Source of the DNA: Tenrec ecaudatus
Lineage: Eukaryota > Chordata > Mammalia > Afrosoricida > Tenrecidae
Direction: 5' to 3'
Assembly (NCBI RefSeq): GCF_050624435.1
Contig: NC_134539.1
Span: 118,899,525-118,963,524 of the forward strand
Length of the DNA: 64,000 bases
Shown here: one piece after another, positions 1 through 12,000 of the stretch
Layout of the letters: each line of letters opens with the position of its first letter
Position numbering within the stretch: the stretch's first letter is position 1
Translations under genes and position numbers: made by a program
Notes under the pieces: generated by a model
Databases searched by the model: none
The model's input: the letters and a program-made list of their open reading frames with translations, nothing else
What the model was told of the DNA's origin: nothing

Positions 1-133
1 GTGCACACGATATAGAGGCAGACAAAGTTGAAGAACCAACTTTTCTGTAAAAGAGAAAAATGTAAAAGCACTTCAGTTATGGAAGTAAACATTGCATACA
101 TTGTAGGACAGTGAGAATTTGTATCGCATATGC

Positions 134-350
134 TTGAGAGCATGGTATCGAGAGCTAGACTGTTCATTTCTGGTTCCATAACATATTAACTGAGTGACTT
201 TAGGCAAGTAACTTAATCCCTCAGAGCATCAGTATTCTCACTTGAAAAATGAGGCCACTAATAATAGTAAAACCTTTGGAAGTTAAATTGCTATCAGTTT
301 TGCTGGCCTGTAATTAGCACTATGTGATTGTTAGCTATTATTAACTATTA
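134..350 (+). repeat. MIR SINE
   Basis: The stretch contains the MIR core pattern: a Gly-Asp-like run 'GAGTGACTTTAGGCAAGTAA', then CTTAATCCCTCAG, a run of 'CTCACTTGAAAAATGAGG' and an AATAATAGTA segment. It is diverged, as expected for an ancient mammalian SINE. Confidence 0.65.
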
Positions 351-354
351 AATA

Positions 355-560
355 GCCTACCATCTATTGAACACTTACTGTGTGGCAAATAATGTGTATA
401 TCCGTTTAGTATTCTATTAACTCTATGAGGTAGATGGGACTTCCCAGTTTACAGACTCATACGTGCTAAATAATCTTCCCCAGGTTACATAGGTAGTGGT
501 AGATTCAGAGTTTACACACGCGAGTGTATTCTTGCTCATCCTACTATTCACACTGCTCGA
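355..560 (+). repeat. Probable MIR-type 3' fragment
   Basis: The text 'TTGAACACTTACTGTGTGGC' followed by a TATGAGGTAGATGGGA block and a 'CAGGTTACATAGGTAGTGG' block resembles the 3' part of MIR-family elements. It is diverged and could be one or two fragments. Confidence 0.45.
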
Positions 561-781
561 ATGGCCACCATCTTTGACTTTCTGTAACACCTCCGTGGGT
601 TGTCGTTCCTATTCTAGGTGGGAAAACGTTGAGTTAATGATAGTAATTTAAAGGCATGGGCTTAACCTTAAAGTAATTCATTGTCTCGTGGATGCCAATC
701 ATTAGGCACCCTGAAGAAAGGTCTAATGCTTCTTTGATAGAAAAGTAGAATTTAGCTGGGCTCTTTATTTTTCATTCCTAG

Positions 782-821
782 AAACGACTACAGAAATGAT
801 CAGCGCAATCGACCGTACTGA
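782..821 (+). CDS. TAF15: TAF15 terminal coding exon (C-terminal 12 residues)
   Basis: TAF15 is a FET-family RNA-binding protein (with FUS and EWSR1) associated with TFIID and RNA polymerase II. Only its last exon lies in the window. After the acceptor AG at 780-781, base 782 completes a split codon and the frame reads NDYRNDQRNRPY, then TGA at 819-821. This equals the C-terminus I recall for human TAF15 (RGG-rich tail ending GGRNDYRNDQRNRPY), the FET tail that carries a PY nuclear-import signal. The rest of the gene is to the left of the window. FUS and EWSR1 end in similar PY tails, but this exact sequence and the neighbours HEATR9 and CCL5 point to TAF15. Confidence 0.93.
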
Positions 822-1110
822 TGACTGTTTTGAATGTCCCTTTGTCTCTGACATCCATAGTGAAACTGCCAGAGTTTTGCCTGCTGCTTTCCTCGTGGCC
901 TCTTCTTGGGTAGTAAAATTAAGTGACACTTGGATTTTTATTTGGGCGGGAGGGTTGGGGCGGTTTTTCTTTTAGAAATGTCCGTTGGAATTTCCTCTTA
1001 GTTTTAAATCTTTTCCTTCCCACTCCTTGAAAAGCTGAGTGCGTTGTAAAATATTGCCAAAATGGAAAGTGTTTTGTAATACTGCAATAAAGGCTGCTTG
1101 TTTTTGTGGA
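822..1110 (+). other. TAF15: TAF15 3' UTR
   Basis: About 290 bases follow the stop codon before the poly(A) signal at 1086-1091 and a GT/T-rich stretch (TTGTTTTTGTGG) that fits a downstream cleavage element. The region is AT-rich with no open frame of note. The exact cleavage point (about 1105-1115) is estimated. Confidence 0.8.
1086..1091 (+). terminator. TAF15: TAF15 poly(A) signal AATAAA
   Basis: A canonical AATAAA lies 265 bases after the TAF15 stop, followed by GGCTGCTTGTTTTTGTGG. Human TAF15 also has a short terminal 3' UTR as far as I recall. Confidence 0.8.
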
Positions 1111-1111
1111 C

Positions 1112-2076
1112 TTCCTAGCTACACATGAGTGCATTGTTCTGTCATACTCGGGACTCGGATAGTACAAGCCCTAACCCTGATGAATTAGGAAATGAGCCCA
1201 GTAATGTGCCAATCCAGTACATGGAACTGTTACTCTTGGCGTTGTTTATTGAGCTCCTACTATGTTTAGATTATTCTGAAGAATTACTGCAAATCAGAAT
1301 CACTTGTTTGCTAACTGATGCAGTCCTGGGCGTCACCTCAGGTGTGTGGAGTCAGAATCCTCGTGGGAGGTGGAGAGGGAGGGCTGATGAGACCTGTTAT
1401 TTATGGCAAGCTGGCCAGGGGATTACAACACAGTCAGTTTAGTACTGGTTTACTTTGAGAGCCATTTATTCAGGTCACTGTCCTAGATGCTGAGAGAATG
1501 AAGGTCTAAGGGCTAGATAGGAAAGGTAAGGATTCCACAAGCCAGGGTTAAGGTAGCATTGTACTTCGTGTCATTAAAAAACTACATAACCTTTTCTTGT
1601 GAGTAAGGCACAAGACCAGATGCTGGTACATTACTGATAAAGTAAATAGATAATAAAATCGTTTGATACATGCTCCAATAAGGAGAAGTATAAGGTGCTT
1701 TGAGAGCACTTTCTCTGGTCACTTTGGGATCACTGAGTCTTGAGGGAAGACTAGGTAAGAATTCGCCAAACAAAGGGGGCTGGGCTAAGGAAATGCTGCT
1801 TGCAGCAGGAAAGGAATGACCTGACTAGATCAGGAGTGGGGAGCGGGCTCTGCACGGTTGGAAGACTGCATAGAGGTCAGTTACTGGAAAGGATTCAGAG
1901 GTTTGCATGTAAAAGAAATGGAGAAGTGAGCAGTCATATATGGTCTTATTTTTACCCTCCCTCCGAACTCAGTAAACCAGTTGTCATGGAGTTAGTTAAT
2001 CCTGACTCATGGCAAGCCCATGTGCTTCAGAATAGAACTGCACTCTTGCTGGAATGGCCCGTGGTGGACTCCTAAA
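1112..2076. other. Intergenic, TAF15 to RPL17 pseudogene; nothing assigned
   Basis: The open frames here are short and shared by no recognisable protein. A stretch around 1450-1560 is weakly MIR-like. I see no gene or clear young repeat. Confidence 0.6.
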
Positions 2077-2668
2077 ACGTTTTGTTACTCTACTCAGAAA
2101 ACCCCCACAAAATCGTGCAAGTCAAGAGAGTCGAATCTAGGATCGTGCAAGTCAAGCGAGTCAAAGCGGTAGGGCCATTTTAAGAACACTTGTGAAACAG
2201 CCCAGGCCATTAAGGGTATGCATATCCAGAAAGCCACCAAGTACTTGAAAGATGTCTCTCAAGAGGAAATGTACCATCCCAGTATTAGGGGTGGGAGAGT
2301 TGGGAGGTGTACTGTACCCAGGCCAAACGGGTTGGGCCCAGGATCGATGGACCCAAAAGTGGAACTTTTGCTGCACATGCTTAAAAATGCAGAAACTAAT
2401 GTTGAATCTAAGAATTCAGATTCCCAGATCAGTGAGCAAATCCCAGGAGAAAAAGCCCTGGACTTGGAGAACTTGCAGTCCGATCAACTCTTTAGTGAGC
2501 TCACCCTGCCACATTGAGGTGAGCCTGATGGGAAAGGAGCCACTTGTTCCTAAACCAGAGGAGCTTGCACAGAAGAAAAATTATCTCAGAAGAAACCGAA
2601 GCAGCAAAAACATGACTCAGGAGTAAATTAAACTTAAAATTAAAACTAATGAAAGTTAAGAAAAAAAG
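2077..2668 (+). pseudogene. RPL17P: RPL17 processed pseudogene
   Basis: RPL17 is a 60S ribosomal protein (uL22). Broken frames read GMHIQKATKYLKDV, VGRC, WAQDRW, LLHMLKNAETN and SSPCHIE, all matching RPL17 in order, ending in a GGAGTAAATT that corresponds to the human stop region. There are no introns. The 3' side runs through an ATTAAAA-type tail into an A-run at 2661-2667, so this is a retrocopy. The initiator is ACG instead of ATG, several frameshifts and substitutions are present, and the region after HMLKNAE has lost part of the coding sequence. A 30-bp segment near the 5' end is tandemly duplicated (2112-2141 and 2142-2166). It cannot encode RPL17. Confidence 0.9.
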
Positions 2669-2999
2669 TGCTCTATAGGCTTCAATAACTTGTCTTTGAG
2701 AAGCAGATTGTTGTTGCCGCAGTGAATTTGAACCACCAGCCTTTTGAGTCGCTATAAGATTGTTAGCAGGGAGAGGCCTGCTCTGATTTGAGTGGCATGG
2801 CTGGAAGACGTATGGTTCCTTTGTGGATAGTGAAATTGAGAGGACGGACAGAATGGTAAGTCATGTGCGAGATGACATTAGCCTGAGCTCAGATCCTCTC
2901 CCCCTCCCCCGTGATCTCATTCAGACTATGGCTTTGAATATCGTTTACTGTAAGTGATGACTACCACATCTTTGTGCCTAGTCCCTGACCTATCCTTAG
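2669..2999. other. Intergenic, unassigned
   Basis: A short GAACCACCAGCC piece near 2730-2765 resembles a SINE fragment. The remainder is not recognised. Confidence 0.5.
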
Positions 3000-3004
3000 G
3001 TTTG

Positions 3005-3850
3005 GATTATATCCAGTTGCTAGTGCCACTAAGTTGGTTTTGACTCGGAGTGACCCTGAATAGGGTTTCTGAAGCATGTCAGTCTTTAGGGGACAGCCTC
3101 ATCTTTCATTAGAAAGCTGTGGTGACCCTGTTGGGTAAGCCCTAGACTGCTAGCTGTAAGATTGAAGGTTCAAACCCACCACTCACCCCGAGATGAGACT
3201 GCTCCTGTAAAGATCCACTCCCCCAATAGTTTAAATATATTTTTTTAAAAAGTCCATCCCATATAGAGTGTTAGCAGAAATCTTAGATATGGTCACTGTG
3301 AGTATCAGTTTGATGGCAATGGCTTTGGTTGGGTTAGTAAGGAACCCTGGTAGCACTGTGGGTTAGGCATTGGGTCTGTAAGGTTGGCAGTTCAAAGTCA
3401 CTAGCACCTTCAAAGGATAAAGATGAGGTCATCTGCTTCCATAAAGACAGCCTTGCCTTGAGACTGCCACTCGAGTCCAAATGGACTCCAATGGCAGTGC
3501 ATTTAAGGAGTCCTAGGGGTGTGGTAGGAGGCCTGGTGGCAGTGTGTTACTCCTGTGGCTGGTAACTATACAGTTAGCAGTTCTAAACCACCAGTTGCTC
3601 CTCTGGAGAAAGATGTTTTCTACTCAAAGATTTATAGCCTAGGAAACTCAGGGCAGTGACTGTCTGAGTTTTAGTGTGAATTAGGTGTGTGTTGTTATTG
3701 GGAAGGTTGGTGGTTGGACTGCACCAGCTGCTCCGCGGGAGAAAGGTGAGGCAGGCAGTCTGCTTCCTGAAACACTACCAAGTGGTTGCACTCTTGTAGG
3801 GCTGCTGTGAGTCCGAGTCCACTCAGTGATGGTGTTTTGAGGATGAGTAG
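3005..3850. repeat. Cluster of degraded AfroSINE-type SINEs
   Basis: Five pieces of the same tRNA-derived SINE are stacked here. A minus-strand piece at 3005-3110 contains GTTGGTTTTGACTCGGAGTGACCC. Plus-strand pieces follow at about 3115-3235, 3335-3510 (starting AAGGAACCCTGGTAGCACTG), 3527-3660 (GGCCTGGTGGCAGTGTG) and 3690-3840 (GCTGCTCCGCGGGAGAAAG). Each keeps the head (promoter-like GGTTC/GCAGTTC boxes) or the GACTC...ATGGCAGTG tail. All are old and diverged; none is a functional tRNA gene. Confidence 0.75.
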
Positions 3851-3975
3851 AACTTTTGATCCATCCTCTGCCACTTATTTTACCCACTTCAGTGTCTCCA
3901 CCCTCCATTCAGATTAGATGAGATACACAACCTAGGTTGTATTGTTAATTTTTCAGTTTGCATGTATTGTGTATG

Positions 3976-4125
3976 TTAGCTATGTGCCATCCAGTGGGTT
4001 CTGACCACAGAACCAACCACTGCCCGGGCCCTGTGCCATCCCTACAGTGACCATGTTTGAACCCACGTGTTACGGAGCTCTGGGGTGCTGCCCAACAGCT
4101 GCTCCACCATAGGCTTCATTCACAA
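3976..4125 (-). repeat. RTE (BovB-like) LINE 3' fragment
   Basis: The text ACCACTGCCCGGGCCCTGTGCC followed by ATCC..ACAGTGACCATGTTTGAACCC matches the reverse complement of the RTE 3' region seen more completely at 12961-13080. It is short and diverged. Confidence 0.6.
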
Positions 4126-4129
4126 CCGA

Positions 4130-4790
4130 GTCATTGATATTTCCCCACCTGGCCATTTCCCTACAGCCATCGGGAACAGGAAATACACCCAAGCTGCATG
4201 GTTCCACCCTGTTGGTTGGATTTACAGTCTATGGCTCAAAACCTCACTGTCTGACTCAGCAACCCTGTAGGGCAGTAAAAGTGCCCTTGGGGGTTTCTGA
4301 GCCTCGAGTAGAAAACCTCACGTGGAGCTGCTGTTGAGCTTAGCAGGGCTCCTTTTAAAGCTGTGGCTAGCAGAGCCGGATGAAGGAAGCCCTGAACAGC
4401 ACTGCACTGTGGAGTAAGATCCTTCAAGTAGAAAGGTGTGTGAGAAGAGGCTGCAGAGAGGAGAGTTGGTCCTGGTTATTGCTTCATTAGTTCCAGACTG
4501 GATACTGATTTGGCTGACAGGGAACTGGGTAGGGGTGGGGTTCAAAGCCAAGTTTCACAGGATTTCCTCCTAATTTTCTATCAGCAGCTCCATCTAGCTT
4601 GTCATCCAATTCTGGGCCTAGACAACTACTTGATTTAGGGTGGCTGGCTCTGGCCTTCCCTGTTTTCCTTGGTGAAAGGCCTTGTGGTTGGGTGGAAAGA
4701 TCACCCCACTGGGAGCGAGGAGATGTGTTCAGCGACGCCCCTGCAGTGTGACAAGATGCAGGACACAGCCGAGACAGTGATTCAGAGGAG
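4130..4790. other. Intergenic before HEATR9 3' end
   Basis: A small minus-strand SINE tail is recognisable at about 4255-4330 (ACTGTCTGACTCAGCAACCC). The rest is unassigned. Confidence 0.5.
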
Positions 4791-4813
4791 TGGGGGCGGG
4801 GTGGAGCAGCATG

Positions 4814-4819
4814 TTTATT
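4814..4819 (-). terminator. HEATR9: HEATR9 poly(A) signal overlapping the stop codon
   Basis: On the minus strand the gene ends CC TGA ATAAACATGC: the A of the TGA stop (4821-4819) is the first base of AATAAA (4819-4814). Cleavage would be expected 10-30 bases further (about 4785-4805), which would make the 3' UTR only about 15-35 bases. A later signal cannot be excluded without transcript data. Confidence 0.65.
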
Positions 4820-5268
4820 CAGGGGAAAAGGGTATGGATTGCTTTATCAGTGAAAGTTCGGCATGCAGATATGATCTGTTTGGAGGTTTTGACAAGGCTC
4901 TTGGGTTGTCTCCTGAGCTCCGGCTCACAGGGCCCATTAGCCTGTAGTAGAGCTTTTACTGCTTTAGAGAAACGGGATGGGGCAGCATGGGGGCTGATGG
5001 GGAAGTGTGAGTCAGATCTGTCGTGGGCCGTCAGCTTGGTCTGTTGGTCCATCTTGGTGCTGCACTGGGCAATAAAAAAGGGTCTCAGCTGCACATGTTG
5101 CAAGTCTTGGGTAGTTAACTCTTCAGGGCTCTCGGGCTCTGCCCAGAACCTCATAGGCTCTGGCTTCACATTGGTCGGAGGCTCCTCATGTACAAAGAGA
5201 ACCTTGTTCTTCAGTCTTTTTCGGACCCAGGGGTTAGTCGAGGCCAAAAGGATTAATGTCTTCTTTAG
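4819..5268 (-). CDS. HEATR9: HEATR9 coding exon 15 and stop
   Basis: 450 bases, residues 454-602 and TGA (4821-4819). It opens [14 protein letters not shown] and includes [33 protein letters not shown] and [13 protein letters not shown]. The human protein ends near LRVLAEIAK; here the aligned LVKTSK continues about 19 more residues to HTLFP. Confidence 0.94.
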   Translation of the reverse strand, partial: LKKTLILLASTNPWVRKRLKNKVLFVHEEPPTNVKPEPMRFWAEPESPEELTTQDLQHVQLRPFFIAQCSTKMDQQTKLTAHDRSDSHFPISPHAAPSRFSKAVKALLQANGPCEPELRRQPKSLVKTSKQIISACRTFTDKAIHTLFP

Positions 5269-8200
5269 CTGCAGTGAATCAAAGGCCCTTGGTTGACGTA
5301 TTTCAGGGTTAGGATGGGAGAGCAGGGCTCACCGGAAGAAGAGCTCCCAGGGATGAGGCCAAGGGCCAGCGTCTGGGAGTTCATTCCCCACTTCACTCAT
5401 GGCAAGGAGCTAGTGGTGGGAGAGGAGGAAGAGGCATGGCTTACATTCTCTCTCATCTCCTGGCTCTTTTCTGCATCAAGCATGTCCAGGAGTAAGTGGT
5501 ACACCCGTGGGCTGCGGACCCCCAGCACACCCTGGCAGAGGCAGGCAGAGAGGCAGACTTCTGAGAGATGAGCTTAGAAGTGGTGAGGGAGTTGGTGGGG
5601 TTCCACTTCCTGGCCTCCTGAGTGGGAGCTCAGGTTCATGTGTGTGTGCACTGGCCAGGGGGCTCCCAAAACTTGGTGGAAAACTAAGATGCAAAGAACA
5701 TCCTGCTAACTTCAAGGCCGCCTGGCCATGTGCAGGCACACCGGAAGAGTGCCTTAGCAGCCAGCTCCAGGAAGATGCCCTGCCTGTGCCTGGTCGTTCC
5801 TGTGCCTGGTCGTTCCTGTTCCGTGGCAGAGACCCTGCAGCCTGGAGACCCTTAGGAGAGCACCCACTACCTTTCCCTGCTCCTACATGCAATCGCCTTC
5901 CTTGCTAGGCCTCTGCAAGATCATTTCTGTAATGTCAATGGCAAGACGCCACCCGCCCGCCCCTGCCTTTCATCCTACCCCCCACCCCAATCCTGAAGAA
6001 AAGGTGACTAGGAATCCTTGGCAGGGTTGGCAACTAAACAGAAAGCCCAGGTGAACACCCTCCCTCCACATCGCAGCCCTTGCTTTTCCCTAGAACTCTG
6101 CCCAGCTCTCTGCCCCCTGCCATCAGCCCGTCAGAGAGAGCGTGCTGGCAGTTCTTACCAAGGAGACGACAGCTTCCTGGCGTGCAGCGACACTGTGGCT
6201 TTTCAGTTGCCTGTGCAGAAGAGAGTGCCGTCCAATTAAAGGTTGCATGGCTGATTGCTACTTCTCACAAGCACAGTGGCAGTGAGGGATGCTCATGTCA
6301 CTCATCTCCCCCTCTTGTTTCTTGGGTCTGGAAGGGGGCCCTGCAGGAGGAGGCACTGAATGATAATCAGGATTCCCATCTGTCCGTTTACGAACCCTTT
6401 TCATGACCTCAGTGTATAGCAACCGTGAGTGGAGGGCCTCATGAGCAAACCTGTTTGGTGGACGAAGAAAAGCCCAGGGATAAAGGGTCACTTGCCCAGG
6501 GACATAGGCAGCAGGCTCTCAGCACTCCTGGCACTCCTCCTTTCCCACAGCTGGGGGTTTGGCCCTGGCAGTTCCCAAACCCAGGCCACTCACTCCTCAA
6601 CCAAGTTCATCATCATAGGCTTCATCTTGAGCTGCTCCACCGTCTCAGCCACAGTCTGCCTCATAGCCTGCAGGGGGAGCAAGGCGCGTGACGACAGAGT
6701 GAGAGCGCATGAAGTGTGTGTCCCAAACCTATTTTGAAGACTTGGTGGGCATGCGGTCCCTGCCTTGACTGGACTGGTGCTGATGGTGCGGGTGAGGAAA
6801 CAGATCAGTACAGCGTTAGAGTACTGTGTGAGTGTTGCAGCTAAAGCAGGGGCAGGGGGAGCGATGGAGTGTTGGAGCGTCGGAGCGTCTTGTGACTCAG
6901 CTTTGGGAACCAGGGAGGTTTCCTGGAAAAGGGGGCCCTACAGCTGCATCTTGAAGAGTGAGTGCAAGTTAACCAGGTGGAGGGCTTTAGGGGTGGGGGT
7001 GGGAGAAAGCATGAGCAAAAGTCTGGAGCTGAGAGGCAGCATAAAATAAAACCAATCCTAAACCAAACCCACCGCCAATGAGCTGATTCCGAGCCGACCC
7101 ATGTCGGCCCTACCTAATGTTTCTGAGCCTTTGGATTTTTTCCCCTAAAAAAAGTTTCCTTGTGAATTTGGTGAGGGTTTACATTTCAGATCATCGTTAT
7201 ATTCAATTTAAACAACTTCTCAAACCCCGCAAAGAGGCTGTAAATCTTCAGATTTTTGCCTGCTCTGAGCAGCCGGAGTGTTTGAACTGCTGACCTTGCA
7301 GTGAGCTGTCCAACACTTCCTGACACCACCACCAGGGGGCAGAGAGGGACAAAATTGTGCAGCAAACTCAATCATCGCCATTGAGTCAATTCTGACTCAG
7401 AGCAATCTCCTACAGAGCAGAGTGGAACTGTCCTCGTGGAGGTTCCAAGACTAAATCTTCACGGGAGCAGAAAGTGTCGTGTTTACCCTGCAGCGTGGTT
7501 GGTGAGTTCAAATGGTTGACCTTGTGGTTAGCAGGTCAATACGTAAATTCAAGAAGAGGTGCCTGTCAGGACATAGCTGCCCTAAGTGTAAGATGGTGAG
7601 CAGGTATTAGGGAGCCACTGAAAAGTTTCATGCAGGGCTGAGGCACATTCTGATGGAAGTTTCAGAAGGATGTCTCTGGAAGGGCTGTGACTGGTTCTGT
7701 AACAAGTTCTAATAAAGGTCAAGGCTCAGGAACCAAAAGGAACCCCATTCTGACTGTCAATTCGGGAAGGCTGCCCAGAGGAGGTGGCATTTGGATAGGT
7801 CTCCAAGGAGCAATGGTATCTTAACAGGAGGAGAGAGGGTTACCACCCAGGACGGGTGCAATCCTGCGGGAGGTTTTTACCTTGCAGAGGAGGGAGGAGT
7901 GGCTCCCATGTAACATGGGAAGCAGCGCCTCTGCATCAGGATGAATGTGGTACTGTGGGGAGGAGAGCTCAGCCGGGGAGGGAGCGGAGGCAGGCCTGGG
8001 GCACTCACCACGAAGGGTTCATTATGTATCTTCTTCCTGAGCAGGTCGAAGGTGAGTCTTTGCAGCCCCTGTGCCTGGATCTTTTCCAGCCCAATCATCC
8101 TGAGCATCTTGGTGGCTTCCAAGCGGTGCTGAGGGCCGGGGTGGGAAAGGGGTAGGCCCTTGCTTACTCCTCAACCCTGCCCGAGTGCTGGAGGAAGGAG

Positions 8201-9066
8201 GTCACAGGGCAGCCCAGAGCTTACCTCCAGGACACTGGAAGAACACAGCTGCTCCAGGATGGCCCTGATGACTTCGGCTGAGTGCACATGCAGCTTCCAG
8301 ACCAGCATGGTCAGTGCCTGTGGGGGCAGCACGAGGGCGGGCAGGGCCAAGAGAAGGGCCTTGAGGGCTAAGCTGAGAGCTGGTGGGAGGAGCAGGTGGG
8401 GGGTCTTTCTCTTGCCTCTTGGGCTTTTGAGGGCGAGCACAGGCTTGGTGTGCCCAGAGGGGCACATAGACAAAGGAGCCTCCATACGTTTCAGATAAAC
8501 ACAGACACTTGTCCACACGACTTCCTACTCCTGCTTGCTTATATGGACACACACAGTGTGCTCCCCTTGAAGTGAGGATGGCAGGGTCTGGACCTATCTA
8601 GGGCAGCACTGAGCTCCGTTTACCCACCTTCATCCGCTGGGTCTTAGGTCCTTGGCCCAGGCACCGGAGCAAGAACTCCTGGACTTCCGTGTTGCAGGGC
8701 CTCAGGAAGCCCAAGCACAGGGCTGCTTCCAGAGCCGCCTCGTTGGGCAACCTTCTCATCAGCATCTGCAGCAGACACACCAGCTTCCCTTCATCCCCCA
8801 CAGGAGTCCTCTGAAGGAGAGACAGAGGAGAAACAGCGGCGGGATGCGGGCTCTGCCCCCAGCCAGGCTTTGTACTTGACAAAAGGGCCATTCACTTGCC
8901 TCTGACCCTTTTCCTTCCTCCCTAAACAATCTCATATCATTGCTTGATTCCATCCACCCCCTTATTTTTGCTGACACCTCCTGGCTCCTCAGCCCACAAC
9001 TCCTCATTTCGCTATGATTTTATCTCCTGTTATTCTTTAGGGCCCTGTTTTAATTCCAGGTACTTA

Positions 9067-9099
<33 letters not shown>

Positions 9100-12000
9100 A
9101 CTCACACACTCACACTCACACACTCACACACACTCACACACACACACACTCACACACACACTCACACACACACACTCACACACACACTCACACACTCACA
9201 CACACATACACTCACACACACTCACACACACTCACTCACACACACACACACACACACTCACACACACACATGAGAAATTGATTCAACGCTTCTCAAATGA
9301 CTGATTTCAGCCATTAATTTTCACAGAGAGAACTTCTAACTGCCAGTTCTCCCTAATCCCCATTTCATGGACCTTAGTTTTTGACCTTCAGGGCTTATCT
9401 GTGCAGGTCACCTGCAGTATCTGGACACTAACAATTGTTTGACATTCTGAGGGTCCTTCCACCTTTCCAGCGCTCCTCACCTTCTTTCCCTCTTCGCCTA
9501 GCTTCAGTTCCCAGGTCCTGCTAGGACTCCCCCCTTGCCTCACTCTCAGTGCCTTTACCCCCTCTTGCTTCATCGTTGTCCCCTTGACCAAACCACAATC
9601 TGGGTTACATCCAACTCTGTGACCGGACTCCTGGGAAAAAACACCTACAGGCGTGGCAATCGCTTTTGCTTTACATACTTGAGCACCAAGCTTCTGCAGA
9701 CCCTCCCTGCTGCTGCCTGGCATTCATCCTGTGCGCCCAGAGCAAATCTCTGTCCCTCTCCCCGGCCCACTCTTTCCTCTCCTCTCCCTCGGAGAGGCTC
9801 CCAAGGACAGTTGATCACCTTGTTCACCAAGAAAATAAAAGCCGCTAGGAAAGAAATCCCACAGACATCACCATCTCTAGCAATATGAACACCTGCGTTC
9901 ATACGAGCTGCTTGTCCAGTGGCTGTTGTGGGCTCTGGCCACCTATCTGGCTAAGGCGAGCCTGCCCACGTGCACATCAGATCTCCCCCCACCCCTCAGT
10001 GACTCAGCACATTACGACAGCAACGCTTCCCACTCTTCACAATCATTGGTCCCTAGCATCACAACACACGTACTTTTTCACTCTCAGAATCACCGTGGCT
10101 GCCAGTTGCTACCCGTTCCAAGAAACCCCCCTTGAAAAGCTATCCATCCTTGAAGTCTCCAACTCCAAACATGCCTGCATCCCAATACCCAATGAATGTG
10201 ATCTTGTTAAAGCAATCGATGATTTCCATGTTGTTAAATCCACTTAGCAAGGATCAGCCCTTGTATTATTTGATACAGTTCATTCCTCTCTGGATATTTT
10301 CTTCACTTGATTTTCAGACTACCACATTCTTGGTTGCTTTCCTTCCTCCTGGGCCACTACACAGTATTTGCTGGCTTTTTTTGTTTTTTTTTTAAAGAAT
10401 TGCTTTAGTGTCTCTTTTTTAAACAATTTCATTGGCTGCGGGGAGGAGATGAGCCAGGCTGGGTACAGTGTAGCAATGATGAAACATACAACTTTCCTCT
10501 AGTTCCTAAATGCTTCCTCCTCCCCACTATCAGGATCCCAATTCTACCTTACAAATCTGGCTAGACCAGAGGATGTACACTGGTACAGATAGGAACTGGA
10601 ATCACGGGGAATCCAGGACAGACGATCCCTTCAGGAGCAGTGGTGAGAGTGGTGATACTGGGAGGGTGGGGTGGAAAGGGGGAACCAATTACAAGGATCT
10701 ACATAAAGCCTCCTCTCTGGGGAATGGACAACAGAAAAGTGGGTGAAGGGTCATGTCAGACAGTATAAGTTATGATAAAATAATTTATAAATTATCAAGG
10801 GTTCATGAGGGAGGGGGGAAAATGAGCTGCTGCCAAGGGCTTAAGTGGAGAGCAAATGTTTTGAGAATGATGAGGGCAACAAATGTACAAATGTGCTTTA
10901 CAGAATGGATATATGTATGGATTGTGATAAGACTTGTAGGAACCCCCAATAAAATGATTTAAAAACAAAAAAGACCAAAAAACAATTTCATTGGCATCTA
11001 ATCCATATATCATGCAATTCAACAGTTCAGTCAGATCAGGAAGAAGTGGCATTACCACAGACACTTAGAACATCTTCTTTATTGTGCTTATTTTTATTAA
11101 CTACATGTTTCCTCCCCCTCCCTTGCTGTGCCCAAGAAACCATTACTCCAGTTACTGTCTTTCTAGATTGACCCAACTTGGATTTCATATGCAGAAAACA
11201 TAGGACCCTCCTCCAAACGTAACAAAAACCTGTAAAAAACCAAAACCAAGCAACAAGAGCAATAGCACAATAAAACAGAGAAAAAAACCCGAAAAAGCAG
11301 ACAATATGAAAAACTAGGACACGTTTAAAATGGATCGAAAGGAGAGCAAATGATAGGCGTTAAACGTTCACCTGACTGCACCTGCAGTACTCCGCTTTCC
11401 AATGCCCTCTGCACGAGAGCAGAGCTAGTCCCATGCCTGGGCTGCGGTCAGAAAGGAAGTGTTTGTCGCTGCCGCTTCTGCCCGCTCTCTGCACACTGGG
11501 GTCCCCAAGCTTGAGTCTTCTTCTTGCGATGCTGTCCAGAGACATGACCGTACAGCCCGTCGGTAGTCTGACAACTTCCAAATTGCGATTTCTCGTTTGG
11601 ACATCCCTCCTAGGCCATGGATTGTGTATCCGATGACTTCCTTGTTCATCTCCAGGGAAGCCCAATAGAGAGCTCACACATAACTTGTCTGGAGTTGAAC
11701 TTCTGACATGACCTCCAAACCAATTCCACTTAGACCTTCGGTTTCCATGTTCGTTGATGACAACTTCGTCTTCTCTGTTGTCAACAAGACAAAACAAACA
11801 AAGCCCCGCGGTGTCATCGCGCTTCAACACGTCCTTTTCCAGCCCTCTCTCCGAGGAGAGTCTTCCAGCACGGAGTCACCTCGCACAGCTCCCCTCTGGG
11901 GAAGCCTCGCCGTTTCTCCCCACGTTGTTTCAGGAGCCCCTAATTGACCTCCTTGCTGCTACTCTTGGCCATCACCCCACTCCATTCCCCACCAACTCAG

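Larger units (their letters stand above)
1..781 (+). other. TAF15: Last intron of TAF15 (3' part)
   Basis: This sequence precedes the terminal TAF15 exon and ends in a pyrimidine-rich acceptor (CTTTATTTTTCATTCCTAG) at 781. It has no convincing reading frame. Two stretches look like old MIR-type SINEs (about 134-350 and 355-560). The rest is unassigned unique-looking sequence. Calling it intron is an inference from the exon that follows. Confidence 0.8.

Noticed and set aside
8944-9273. Open frame rich in His-Thr
   Set aside because: It is the translation of a CA microsatellite.
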